Assembly: GCA_002102555.1 (NCBI GenBank)
Contig: MCFL01000001.1
Coordinates: 682,001 to 746,000, forward strand
Direction of reading: 5' to 3'
DNA: 64,000 bases
DNA from: Catenaria anguillulae PL171
Taxonomy: Eukaryota > Blastocladiomycota > Blastocladiomycetes > Blastocladiales > Catenariaceae
Part shown: positions 45,484 to 55,904 of the stretch, in pieces
Position numbering within the stretch: position 1 is the first letter of the stretch
How the letters are laid out: each line of letters starts with the position of its first letter
Notes under the pieces: generated by a model
What the model was told of the DNA's origin: nothing
Seen by the model: only the letters and a program-made list of their open reading frames with translations
Databases searched by the model: none
Position numbers and translations under genes: made by a program

Positions 45484-47959
45484 CTACTGCCGCTCCCTGG
45501 CACTCTTGCCCGCTTTCCTTGCCCCGACACTTGCACTACTGACCACCTCCACCACCTCCTTCCGCCGCTCCGCCCCCGTCCAACATTCACCATGACTACC
45601 CCCAACAGGCGCAGGCTTCCACGGCCGCACCATACTCCGAACCAAAATGCCAATCATCCACACATACATCCAACCGAGCGGACTTGCCAACACACACTCC
45701 CAACCGTAGAATATCCCGAGTCCCACATAATTCCACACATGATACACAACCACCGCCGCAACTGTCGCACGAATCGTCCACCACGCGTGCACGGGCCGCT
45801 CCCTTCGGACATTGCCCACCGCATACAGGTACACGGGCGGAACGGCATTGAAAGACACATACAACGTGAACGGCCACCACACTTGCCACACCTTGAACGT
45901 TGCAAACAACCAAGCGTCCGCCACAGGCACATATGTGTGATCGAGGTAAAATCCAAACCAGTACAGCTGCTGCGTCCAAATGGATGGCGAGTCAGACAAG
46001 AACCGGCCGATGAGCAACGGCCCAACAGCCAGCCAGCACGTGGCGAGCATGAGCGGATACCACACGCTATTGCGCCTTGCCAGCTCGCACAGCCGGAGCG
46101 CCAGCGCCCGCAAGCCCCAAGTCACGGACCGCAAGGGCGAAAGCTCATGCTGCGTGTCGCTTGTCACGAGCGCGTGCGATGTGGCGTGGAACCACGACGC
46201 GTAGGCGGCGGGGCCCTGGCAGATCACATAGGTTTTCGAGAGGGCAAGCACCAGGAGCAGGGGAATATACCCGGCAAACAGCACTCGACGGATCAGCGCA
46301 TCAAAGTTGGTCGACACGATCCATTCGCCGCTTGTGGGCGTGGTTGAGATGCGTCGGCCGTCAACGCGAAAGTGGGTCGTGGACGTGGACGTCAGGTTGG
46401 TTGAGCGGTCGTGGACGGTAATGTGGAGTTGGTGGATGAGCGGGAGACTTGTCGTGGAAGGGTCGAACAAGTTGATTTGCGGGTCCCAGGGAATGGTCCA
46501 AAGCGGCATGGTGGGCGACGGGTCGGACGAGTTGCTGGTAGCGGAATGGTGATATGTTGCAGGCGAGTTGACCGGCCGGCCATCAATCTCTGCACGAATC
46601 TCAACATCCTCGGGCTTGCCATGCGTCCAAACAAACAATCGCATGGGTCGGGTTCTCAGCTCCTCGGCATCATGCACAGGCACCATGCGCGACACAAGCG
46701 ACTCGCGGTGCGGAATCGCAAATCGACCATCTTTTGGATACGTGACGACATGCACGGGTGGTTGGACCACCTTTTCGCGTGCCGCAAAGGTTGCTGTGAC
46801 CTGCCCAGGGTACGCGACATGTTTGGTGCCCGATGTGTGCTCGCCTTTGCCCGCCTCGTCTTGCACCCGCACCCGCACCTCGGTATCCACAAACGCCACG
46901 CGATCTTGATCCACCACCACAACCCGGTACGCAGCATGGTGCTTGACATCGGCCAGCTCGAGCTCAAGCAGCCCACTTCCACCGCTGCCCACACCGGCCG
47001 GCGACCCCTGGGTGTACATTTGCTCGCCAAGCCCCCACTTGAACCGGTGCAAGTGGCCGCACATGGTTGCGCTGGCCCTTCTCGCTAGTGCCGCAAGTGA
47101 GTTACCTCGGCTCGACACTGTTTCCGCGCCGGCATGGATGGTGCCCATCGGATAGTGCGCAAACCAAAACGTGTGATTGGTCTTTGGATGCCGCACATAG
47201 GCGTCTTCAATGTGATTGAGGTCATCTTGGTCAATGCGGCCAAAGAAATTGAAAGGGCGGCGGATACCTCGGCGCGGGCACGCATCAATGCCGATAAACA
47301 GGTACGACCCGAAGGTGAATTGGGCAAGGTGTGAAAATCCGGCGGCGCGAGTGGACGAGTGGTTTTGGAACAAGTTGGAGGGCGCAGACCAGTCATGCAC
47401 GTCAAAGCAGTCGTGGTTGCCGCGCAGGTCGAACCAAAAGTGTGGTCGCGAAGTCGGATCGACGTGAGCAGCCGTTAGGGCGGACGAGTAGGCGGACCAT
47501 TCATCATGAAATTGTTGCGACTGCGTCCATCACAAAGCGGTGGTGTTTTAGTTTTGGGAATTCAATGCTGCGAGATATGTAGTACGCGTGTCATACCGTC
47601 AGCTTGGATTCGCTCTTTGCATCCGTCAGGTCACCCGTGACAAAGACGAGCGATGGGTCGATGACAGGCAGAACCGAGCGCAAAAAGTCGAGAAAAAAGA
47701 GGTGGCCGCCGTGGGTATTGTATCGGCTGATGTGGAGGTCCGAGATTTGGACAAAGTGAAAGGCCGGTATTGGCGCCGAGTCGAGTGTTGCTGAAGAAGA
47801 AGCGGCCGGCTCGTGCGCGAGTGGTATTGATGGGAGCCCGACGTGAGAATGGGAATCAAGGGGCGTGTGTGCTTGGGTCCATAGATGGAGGCCGCGCAAG
47901 ACGGCAAAGAGCAGGGCAGAAACGACAAACACCAGCTGGGCAATTGCTTTAATGTGCAT
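45484..47959 (-). CDS. TMEM62-like metallophosphoesterase, membrane protein
   Basis: Exons 47597-47959 and 45484-47520 give 799 residues, phase 0. An N-terminal signal-anchor (AIAQLVFVVSALLFAVLRGL) is followed by a calcineurin-like phosphoesterase domain with the metal-binding motifs FVQISDLHIS (DxH), VFVTGDLTD (GDxxD), LRGNHDCF (GNHD), FAHYPMG and MCGHLHRFKWG (GHxH). A beta-rich region at residues about 330-480 and at least six membrane helices in the C-terminal part (AGYIPLLLVLALSKTYVIC, YPLMLATCWLAVGPLLIG, FTLYVSFNAVPPVYLYAVG and others) match the TMEM62 arrangement found across eukaryotes. The catalytic domain should lie in the lumen or outside. The substrate is not known. All metal ligands look intact. 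Confidence 0.85.
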
Positions 47960-48270
47960 GATTGACTGTCCGTTGGCTGATCAAGTTGGATGCATTGCAT
48001 TTGCTGTTCTTGTGTATTTGTCATTGAAAATGACCATGTGCCCCATCGGAAACACTGCACACGTACATATTTTACATATAGGTCATTTGTGGTCGCAATT
48101 GCTTGAGTCTTGGAAAGAGCGGAAATCGGATCGGCGGACCGTCATGAGCGGTCACCAAATCACCAAAATTCATTTTCAAGCATATCAAGAACATGTGCAA
48201 TTGTTCTTGGAGACCGAGACACACTCCGGCACGCAACGGCCAACCAGCCAACCGCATGCAATCGTGAGCC
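47960..48270. other. divergent promoter region
   Basis: 311 bases between the TMEM62-like gene and TAF3, transcribed away from each other. No specific element recognised. Confidence 0.5.
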
Positions 48271-50166
48271 ATGAATGCCAACCACTCGGGCGCAGCTTCT
48301 GCCCCGGCCTCAGCCTCGGCCGCCTGCTCTGGCAGGCACCCCTTCCCACCTGCCCGACTTCAGCCCGCCCTGGCCCACACCCTCTCGCAGGCCGGATTCA
48401 CCCACTTTTCGCAGCACACGCTCGACGTCCTCTGCGACCTCTTTGAGCGCTACCTCATCCACCTCGCCTCTCGCGCTGCCCTGCACGCCCACGTTGCCAA
48501 CCGCGCCTCTGCCCACGCCAACCTGATCGACGTGCAAGCGGCCTTGGCGGATCTCAACATTGATCTCGAGTCGCTCCGCGAGTTTGTCGATGCCGGGTGG
48601 ACAAAAAAGCTCAATCACTTGGACTTTGACCTCGCGCTCGAGTCGGTGCCCGCCATCCCAGTTCCTTCAAAGCACCAGCTTACGTTTTACAAGGAGGCCG
48701 CCCTCAAGGACGACCGATGGGTGCTGCCGCCAAACTTTGCCTGGCCTTTGGTTGTGCCGTGCGACATGCTCTTGGACCATGTCGAGTTTGACCCCTTGGA
48801 CCCATTGTTTGTCAGCGCGCCATCTGCTTCCCTGACGACCGACCCAGCACAGGACAAGGATGATGATGAACACGAGGAGGTGTCGCATCGCCCGGAAGGA
48901 GTCGAGGAAGGGAAGCTGTACCCGAACCGACCGCCATCCGCCATCGATGCGGTGCCGATTTACGATCACTCGGGCAACGTGTTCCCAATGCACATTCCAA
49001 CACACATGCCGCCGTTTCCCGGCTCCATTCCTTCAGCCTCATCCACGTCCGTTTCGGGACCTGCACGCGGTTTCCAGCACCATTTGGCCGCCTCACCCAC
49101 ATCCATCACGCAACACCCGTGGTCTGCAACCGCCGCTCCCACGTCGCCAACACGCGACACCACCAAAAAGAAGTCTACAATTACAGTCTCGGGCAATGCC
49201 AAGGCGCTGGCCTCGATTGCCGCCAAATCTTCTGCTGCTTCCACCGCCACTGCCGCCACTGACACCAACGACAACAACACGGGTGAATCCAAAGTGGAGC
49301 TCGATATGGACCTTGTCCGCACATCGCTTGGGGGCAAGCAATGGCGCTTGCCAGCTCCCGGCGGGGACCCCATGTCGCCTACATCAGCGTCGTCGTCGGC
49401 TTCCTCGCCATCGGTTCAACCGCCGCCTCTCAGGGCAAACCCAAACACGTCCCGACACTTGCGCAGACGCACGACATCACCTCCGCCACCAACAGCGGCA
49501 GCAATAACCAAGCGACCCCAGCGGCCAAAGACCGAAGCGCTCCTGGGCCGAGCCCTGCAAGCCGCCACATCGCTGTCCCGTGCATCCAGCACACCCAGCG
49601 CTCCGTCGCCTGGCGCCGCCGCCGCCGCCGACTCAACCGCGCCACCCAACCCCACAACTTACACCCCCTCACTCCTCCCGATCCTTCACGCGCCCCACCC
49701 TGCTGCGCACCTGCTCGCCACCGCATACCACGCCGACTCGCTGTTCACGCCTTCGGCGGCCACCGCCGCCCCGCACAACGACCTCGACCCCGTATTCCCG
49801 CGCATCGATCTTGTGCCCATCCACTCACTGGGCCCGCGCGCAAAGCCCATCATGGACGACATTTTGTGTGCGGGATGTCCCCTGGGCGATGCGCGCAAGA
49901 CCATGGACGATGGCCAGTTGTTGGTGCAATGCGACAAGTGTAAGAAATGGAGCCATGGCAAGTGTGTTGGCGTGACAAAGGAGGCCATTAGTGCGGGGAC
50001 CATCAGTGAGTTTTGGTGTTCGGATTGTCGGCGGCGCGCGAGTGGCGTTGGGTTGGGCGCAGGTGGGGCGGGCGGGGGCGGCGGAGGGAGGGAGGTCAAG
50101 AGGGAGGGAGGTGTGGGAGCCGGGAGGGGCGGGAGGGGCCGCAAGCGCAGTTTGAGTGGGCGTTGA
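48271..50166 (+). CDS. TAF3: TFIID subunit TAF3 (histone fold plus PHD finger)
   Basis: A single exon of 631 residues. Residues about 25-110 form a bromodomain-associated histone fold (FPPARLQPALAHTLSQAGF, LDVLCDLFERYLIHLASRAA, LIDVQAALADLNIDLESLRE), which in TAF3 pairs with TAF10. A long disordered Ser/Pro/Ala middle follows. The C-terminus is a PHD finger with complete C4HC3 ligands: CAGC, CDKC, then WSHGKC, and CSDC, with the tryptophan before the His in place. Human TAF3 uses this finger to bind H3K4me3 at promoters; budding-yeast Taf3 lacks it. The histone fold alone could suit TAF8, but TAF8 has no PHD. A basic Gly/Arg-rich end closes the protein. Confidence 0.85.
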   Translation: MNANHSGAASAPASASAACSGRHPFPPARLQPALAHTLSQAGFTHFSQHTLDVLCDLFERYLIHLASRAALHAHVANRASAHANLIDVQAALADLNIDLESLREFVDAGWTKKLNHLDFDLALESVPAIPVPSKHQLTFYKEAALKDDRWVLPPNFAWPLVVPCDMLLDHVEFDPLDPLFVSAPSASLTTDPAQDKDDDEHEEVSHRPEGVEEGKLYPNRPPSAIDAVPIYDHSGNVFPMHIPTHMPPFPGSIPSASSTSVSGPARGFQHHLAASPTSITQHPWSATAAPTSPTRDTTKKKSTITVSGNAKALASIAAKSSAASTATAATDTNDNNTGESKVELDMDLVRTSLGGKQWRLPAPGGDPMSPTSASSSASSPSVQPPPLRANPNTSRHLRRRTTSPPPPTAAAITKRPQRPKTEALLGRALQAATSLSRASSTPSAPSPGAAAAADSTAPPNPTTYTPSLLPILHAPHPAAHLLATAYHADSLFTPSAATAAPHNDLDPVFPRIDLVPIHSLGPRAKPIMDDILCAGCPLGDARKTMDDGQLLVQCDKCKKWSHGKCVGVTKEAISAGTISEFWCSDCRRRASGVGLGAGGAGGGGGGREVKREGGVGAGRGGRGRKRSLSGR

Positions 50167-50405
50167 GCGTTTGGCGTTCATGTGAGACTGTTGGTATGGC
50201 CATCGTCAAGCATGCAGCTGGTAGGGTATCATCATAACATATATGTCTGGGTGGATCATCTATCCTTTTGGCTACCACTTTGCTTTGCTGTTCTTGTTAC
50301 TTTGCTTGCGTGACAGCTGGTGCTCCACCGACCACCAAATTTGCTGCGGGATGCATTCCGCGCAAGAGCAAAGCCAAGGTGACTGAGTGCGTCCTCGATA
50401 GACCA

Positions 50406-51197
50406 CTAGGTGTGCCCGGCCACTTGCGTGAACCGCCATTTTGGTATGGAGAGTCGCGAAACACTCATTGATTGACACCCGCTGCAACGCTCGATTCTCA
50501 ATCTCTGGGTGAGGGGATGGGTGAGAAGCGCTACCAATCGTGAGTAAGGAATGGGGCTGTCGTGGCACGTCGGCATTCCCATTGAATTCTCTCGTGCACA
50601 CACAGCGGGACTGAGGACTCGATGAGCTTTGCTTGAGGCTGAGTCGACAGCCCCTCGGATGAAAGAATGTAATGGAGCACAGCCATAGTCGGCGTCATCG
50701 TAAGCAGGCTCAATGGTGACACGAATCATGCAACCGCGTAGACATATGTAGCTATACGTCCAACTGCCCTGGGAACACTCACATCCCTGTTGCGTTCGAA
50801 TGCTACTCTCAGCGCCCGCAGAGACTGTCAGCGCTGAATTTGCGCCCGTCCCGAAACGATTCCCACCGACCCTGGGTGATAATGAGCCCGAGTCAGGCGG
50901 GTCAATCACCCGTCCGTCCCCGTTGCCCACGGCAAGGGCCAACACGGCACCAAAGTCAGCGGCACTGTCTCTTGGTGCAGCGTGAGCGCCATTGGGACAG
51001 CCAACTTACACAACAACCCGCAAATCGTGCTGACCAGCACCAATAGGATGTAATGCCCCTGCCCAGATCATCATTGTACAGCCCAACAATAGGAGACACA
51101 CCACTTCTCTTGCCTCTTGTATGATGATTCGTGCAGCCATCGCTGAGCCGCCAAAGCGCCAACTTGCCAATTGGATCAGGTCAATGCCCGTCACCAC
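50406..51197 (-). CDS. Candidate gene with N-terminal membrane or signal segment, unidentified
   Basis: Starting from the ATG at 51197, a first exon reads through AMAARIIIQEAREVVCLLLL and GAGQHDLRVVV. A 45-base intron with GTAAGT and GAGACAG borders then leads to AADFGAVLALAVGNGDGRVI, a Ser/Gly-rich run and SSIRTQQG. The frame stays open to 50406 through EPAYDDADYGCAPLHSF, but another intron near 50780 is possible. The hydrophobic run could be a signal-anchor. I recognise no family; the later part may be noncoding. Coding support is the clean splice pair and continuous frame only. Confidence 0.3.
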
Positions 51198-51440
51198 GGC
51201 TCAGGCCCGTTTTCGCTCGCAGCTTCACACTCAGACCAACGTGGCTGTCAAACTGCTGCCCGCCGAGTGGTAGTCAAGCTCCCCATGACGGAATACCAGC
51301 CGATTGAGGAGTCGGGCGAGAGAAAATGCGAAGGAAACTCAGACCTGTGGATAGATCATTAATGTTTGTATGGTGTAGTGGCAGGTCGGTATTAACACAT
51401 GGTACAGGAGGTAATAAATAACAGATAGCGTGGTGGGAAA

Positions 51441-51549
51441 GCGGGACTAAGCGAGACGACGAAAAAACGCGGGGTGAGCAAAACACGACCAGTGGTCCGC
51501 CGAAAAAAATGCGGGGTGAGCGCGACTAAGCGGACCGCTTGCGGTCCGC
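51441..51549. repeat. two-unit direct repeat ending in a perfect hairpin
   Basis: Two units share GCGGGGTGAGC preceded by a run of six or seven A (51461-51479 and 51502-51520), and each has a GACTAAGCG element. The second ends in GCGGACCGCTTGCGGTCCGC (51530-51549), a 9-bp perfect stem with a 2-base loop. It lies in an AT-rich gap between genes. Confidence 0.7.
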
Positions 51550-51976
51550 AAGTCGAACCATGTCCCGCCTTAATGTGTGAATGACTCGAGACTCAACGGT
51601 TACGATTAAACGCAGAGGGTACCATGAAATAAATGGCCACCAGTACGCACGAGTGCATATAAATATGTGATTGGTGTGAGACAAGCTAAATCTTAGTCTT
51701 TACATCCATCAGCAATCAGTCGTCGCTTGATCCCGAAAAGAGCGCGAGGCAGCCAAAAATAATTGATGAAGATACGGATCGGAATGGAATGGACGAGGCG
51801 ATTATCCCGAAAATGCGGCCGCGTAAATCTCAGCAGAATCCCCGGTACTTCTACCGCGGTTTTCGCGCTCGTGGCATTCATATATTTAATAATGCATCCG
51901 CTTTCCCACATCGTCCCTCCCCTGCCTCGCTCCAAGGCATATGATCTTAATACATTCATGAAGAAGCCAATGAACC
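51550..51976. other. promoter side of the Rch1-like gene
   Basis: AT-rich non-coding DNA upstream of the transporter start. A minus-strand open frame across it is antisense to the transporter's low-complexity start. Confidence 0.45.
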
Positions 51977-53864
51977 ATGTCCGCAGCCAACACCCACAAC
52001 CCACAGCCTCCACCATCCGGCTCGACGGACGTCCCTGCCGGCGGCATCCCCTCCCCGCCGCGATCGTCGCAAGGCTCCCCACACCATGACCCGGACCACC
52101 TCGCCGCAACCACTGCCGCCGCCGCCGCGCGCCGCCTCAACTCGGCCAGCATGCACGCGGGTCTCTCTGCCGGCGCCAGCTCCGCCGACCCAACGGTCTC
52201 GGGCCATGACCCACTATCGGCCTCGGCCGCCGCAGACCCTCTGTACGACCCAAAGTCTCGCGCAGTGCAACACTCGCGAGCCGTCACGAGCGGCGCAGAT
52301 CCACATGTTGCTGTGGCGGTTGATGTGGCAACGTCACTTGCAACGGACCCGAGAGACCGACAACCAACAGTACCCGGCAATCGCTCCGGAGCTGGAGCTG
52401 GAGCTGGAGCTGGAGGAGCTGGGCAAGCTTCCGTTCTGTCCAGTCACCGACACAACCGGCCCATTTGGATGGAAGTTCCAAATGCCATATGGAATTCGCT
52501 GTGCAAGCACTGGTTCTTGATTGGCGTGATTCTGTCCATTCTGCTTGGCTGGCTGATTCCAGAGGTTGGCAAGAACGTACGCTTCTTCCACAAGAGTTGT
52601 TTCCTCGAGTGGACCCAGATCTCACAACGGGGATCATTTCCAACAGGGTGGTCCGATTCATGCCGAGTACACAATCAAGTACGGTGCCGTCATGGTCGTG
52701 TTTTTCCTGTCCGGCCTTGGCCTCAAAGGCGCCGTCCTCAAGCAAGCCTTTGCGCACTGGCGCGCCCACGTCGTGATCCAAACGCTGTCATTTGGCCTCG
52801 TCCCGCTGCTGGGCTTTCTCACGTCCAAACTACTCACCTCACTGTCGCTCAACGACGCCCTTGCCGCCGGCCTTGTTGTTGCCCTGTGCATGCCCACCAC
52901 CATCTCATCCAACGTGATCATGACCGATGCCGCCAAGGGCAACGAAGCCGTGTCACTCATCAATGCAACACTGGGCAACATTGCCGGGATTGTCATTTCG
53001 CCGCTCTTGCTCCTGCTCTACTTGGGCGCACGTACCACCATCGACTTTGTGCGCATCTTTATCGACATTCCCATCACGGTGGTTGGCCCCTTGGCCGTGG
53101 GCCAAATCATTCGCGTGTTTTTCCCACATTGGGTGGCCGCCATGTCCAAACGCCTCAACTTTTCCACCATTTCATCGTGCATGTTGCTGCTGCTCATTTA
53201 CGCATCGTTTGCCGACAATTTCGCAAAGGGCACGCTCAACGTGAGCCTGGGCGCCGTGGCCGCCATGATTGGCACCGTGTGGGTGTTTTATCCGGCAGTC
53301 ATGGCCATATGCTTGGGTGTTGGCCTCGTGTTCAAGTTTGCCCGGCCAGACGTGGTGTCGATTGTGTATTGTGGATCAACAAAGACGTTGAGTATGGGCA
53401 TTCCACTCATCGGCATCATTTATCGTAACGATCCAAACAGTGGCTTGTACGCATTGCCGCTGCTCGTGTATCATGCGAGCCAGTTGTTTATTGGCGGGTG
53501 GGCCGTGCCGTGGTTGAGGGATTGGGTCAAGGCTGGACCAGTGGCAACCGAGGGCCATGTGGTGAGTGTTGGGTCCCAGGCAGACCAAGACCAAGAGGAG
53601 CTGGCGGCAGGCAGCCACAGGAGACTGGAGGTGGCCGTGCGCGACGACGAGAGCGAGGTGACTGTGCCTGGTGGCCACTCGCGACTCGGAGACGGGGGCG
53701 AGGTGCTCATGATGTCGCCACGCGTGTCACCCAAAGAACAAGATGCGACTGGATTGGTGGGGGAGGAAAAGGATTCAAGTCAGGAGGATTTGTTGCCGTT
53801 GCCCGTGTCGCATGCAGCAGACTCGCCCCCGTCATCCTCCCGAGGGCAAAGCAGGCCGTGGTGA
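51977..53864 (+). CDS. RCH1: Rch1/SLC10A7-type bile acid-sodium symporter family protein
   Basis: Exons 51977-52576 and 52647-53864 give 605 residues, phase 0. The first 160 residues are low complexity, with a GAGCTG repeat encoding Gly/Ala. The membrane part starts at WFLIGVILSILLGWLIPEVG and continues with GGPIHAEYTIKYGAVMVVFF, LCMPTTISSNVIMTDAAKGN, NATLGNIAGIVISPLLLLLY, VYCGSTKTLSMGIPLIGIIY and LPLLVYHASQLFIGGW, the order and motifs of fungal Rch1. That plasma-membrane protein limits calcium entry, and human SLC10A7 is related. About ten helices are visible. The hydrophilic tail of about 100 residues is acidic and Ser-rich. The TTISSN and GSTKTLS motifs match the unwound-helix sites of the SBF fold. 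Confidence 0.88.
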
Positions 53865-54013
53865 AGTCCCCTCTTCCCGATGAATGAAGGACATAGGATC
53901 ATTGTATGTATTCATAAAGTAAATATACCACAATAGTCATTCGGTACCTAAGTAGCAAATATACATTGGAAAGAGCTATTTCACATCTCGACAACCTGGC
54001 CCCGTAGTCGAGC

Positions 54014-55183
54014 TTACTTGCCTGCCCGTGCCCGATACTTTTCTACATACTCATTGCAAAACTTGTTGTCCCGATGCAACACCAAAAACTCGACCACGCC
54101 ATTCACAACCCTCGACCATGAGCTCTTGAGCACCGTGTGCAAGGACAGCTTCTTGCCCACCTTGACCAACCTGCGCTTGTTGGGATCGGTATCAAACGTC
54201 AAAAAGTACACATCGGTTGTACTTGTCTTGTACGTGTGCTCTGGATCCCACGGTGCGGCGCCCGCCTCGTCCAAAATGGGCCGCAGCTGATCCAAAAATG
54301 TGGACCCGATATCAAAATGGGTAATGAAATCCGACTGGTTAAACTCTGGGTACAGCACCAAGCACGGGAACGACAGCGAGTCATTGGCCACATCGTAAAT
54401 GGGTCGATGCGACGCATACTCTGCCGCAGGCACATGGGTGGCGAGCGTGGCCGTCTTGATGCCAGCCCGCTCAATCGCTTGCGCAACGAGCTTGTCGACC
54501 TCGGCCTGCAACTCTTGCTGCCGCAATCGATCGGCTTGCTGCGCACTCGCTTCATCCAGTTTCTTTTGCGCCTCCTCGAGCGCGACCTTGACGGTCCCGT
54601 TTTCCGGATCCAGCGTGATTGCCCGTGACAGAGCCGCAACAGCCTCGTCAAACTTGTCGAGCTTGGTGTAGGCCCTGCCCATACGATAGTATGCCTTGAC
54701 AAGTGCCGGATTGAGCTTGATGGCCGCAATGCAATCGTTGACGCACTTGCGGAAGTTGCCCATTTCAATGTGGACGGCGGCACGATTGCAGTAGAGCGTG
54801 GCATTCAGCTTGTTGTCCGAACACTGCTGGTCAATGCCCTGCGTGTAGAACCGGATGGCATGCGGAAAGTGCTTGCGGCCGTCGCGGAACATTTCGTTGC
54901 CCTGGTTCTTGAAGTTTTCGGCAATTTCCTCGGGCGTCCCGTCGTAGATGAGCGATTGCAGCGCAGACAGTTCTGGGTTGGATTCGTCGGCCGTATCGGG
55001 CAGCGAGCGCATGAAGAGCGGGACAGAGTTGAGTTCCTCTTCCCACTTGTCTTCCGACAAGGCCCATGAAGGTTTGATGGGCTGGCCGTCGGGCCCAATC
55101 CGGGCTTTGGCAATGGCTTCGATGATGTCGAGCTCGAGGTCGCCTGTCGGGGTGGCAGCCGCGGGAGTTGGCGAGGTGGTCAT
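54014..55183 (-). CDS. CNS1: TPR co-chaperone Cns1/TTC4
   Basis: A single exon of 389 residues with the start at 55183 (MTTSPTPAAATPTGDLELD); an in-frame ATG at 55318 is less likely because the extension is not conserved-looking. An acidic and Pro-rich N-terminus with EDKWEEELNSVPLFMRSLPD is typical of Cns1/TTC4. Three TPR motifs occupy about residues 95-210: ENFKNQGNEMFRDGRKHFPH, LYCNRAAVHIEMGNFRKCVN and VKAYYRMGRAYTKLDKFDEA. A coiled linker (KKLDEASAQQADRLRQQELQ) and a C-terminal wheel-like domain (DSLSFPCLVLYPEFNQSDFI, YFLTFDTDPNKRRLVKVG) complete it. It binds Hsp90 and Hsp70 C-termini; in yeast Cns1 is essential and helps eEF2 folding. Confidence 0.93.
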   Translation of the reverse strand: MTTSPTPAAATPTGDLELDIIEAIAKARIGPDGQPIKPSWALSEDKWEEELNSVPLFMRSLPDTADESNPELSALQSLIYDGTPEEIAENFKNQGNEMFRDGRKHFPHAIRFYTQGIDQQCSDNKLNATLYCNRAAVHIEMGNFRKCVNDCIAAIKLNPALVKAYYRMGRAYTKLDKFDEAVAALSRAITLDPENGTVKVALEEAQKKLDEASAQQADRLRQQELQAEVDKLVAQAIERAGIKTATLATHVPAAEYASHRPIYDVANDSLSFPCLVLYPEFNQSDFITHFDIGSTFLDQLRPILDEAGAAPWDPEHTYKTSTTDVYFLTFDTDPNKRRLVKVGKKLSLHTVLKSSWSRVVNGVVEFLVLHRDNKFCNEYVEKYRARAGK

Positions 55184-55904
55184 TGTCTGCGTGCGAGTCG
55201 GATCAAGAGGAGCGGGATTTCGGGATACATTGACGACGGCATTCAGCATGGAATGACATGGAGAGCTTGAGAACAATTGCAAATTGCAGGGAGCTCTTGA
55301 CTCCATCCAAAGGGCCACCGATCAGACTGTGCGATCCTTGGCTCCAATCACTTCGCTTGCTTCTCTGTCTTTTGTGTCGTTTTTTGCCGTGCACTCATCG
55401 AGTCATCATGACACACTGCACTACACTGGCGGCATATGAAAAGCAGGCAAATGAGCCTTGGATTCCATGATTTGCATTGGAAAGGCGACTGGACCCACAT
55501 GAACGTGGAAGGACAAGCCGCAGCGAGCCAGTCACACACAGCGAGCGCTCAAGTGCACGGTGCGGCTTGGGCTTGGCCCAAGGCACTTGAAACGCCCACA
55601 GTGCGTTGATTGAGGCGCCACTGGCTCCCGATGCTGCCGCTCAACCAAAACTGTTGGCGATTGGGTTGACGTTCATAAGGGCGCAAAATCCCTCGCAGAC
55701 GTACCCTTCCCTTTTCGTACTTTGCATCGGCCATCCGTTTATCAACGACGACGACCGACAGACCATTTGTTTTTTACATGCAGCATTCATCCTCATAGAG
55801 CAAACCCTCCAATCTTCCATCCTCACACCACTAGACAGGGCTCAGGACCCATCAACATCATCATAGACCAGCCCCAGCATTTCCATTTCATCCACTTCTC
55901 CAAC
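55184..55904. other. divergent promoter region between CNS1 and tyrosinase
   Basis: 720 bases with no supported gene. The 3' 120 bases before the tyrosinase start are C/A-rich, as is usual for fungal 5' UTRs. Confidence 0.5.

Noticed and set aside
51977-53428. Unspliced 483-residue reading of the Rch1-like gene
   Set aside because: It runs through the intron at 52577-52646 and loses the membrane helices; the spliced frame is clearly right.
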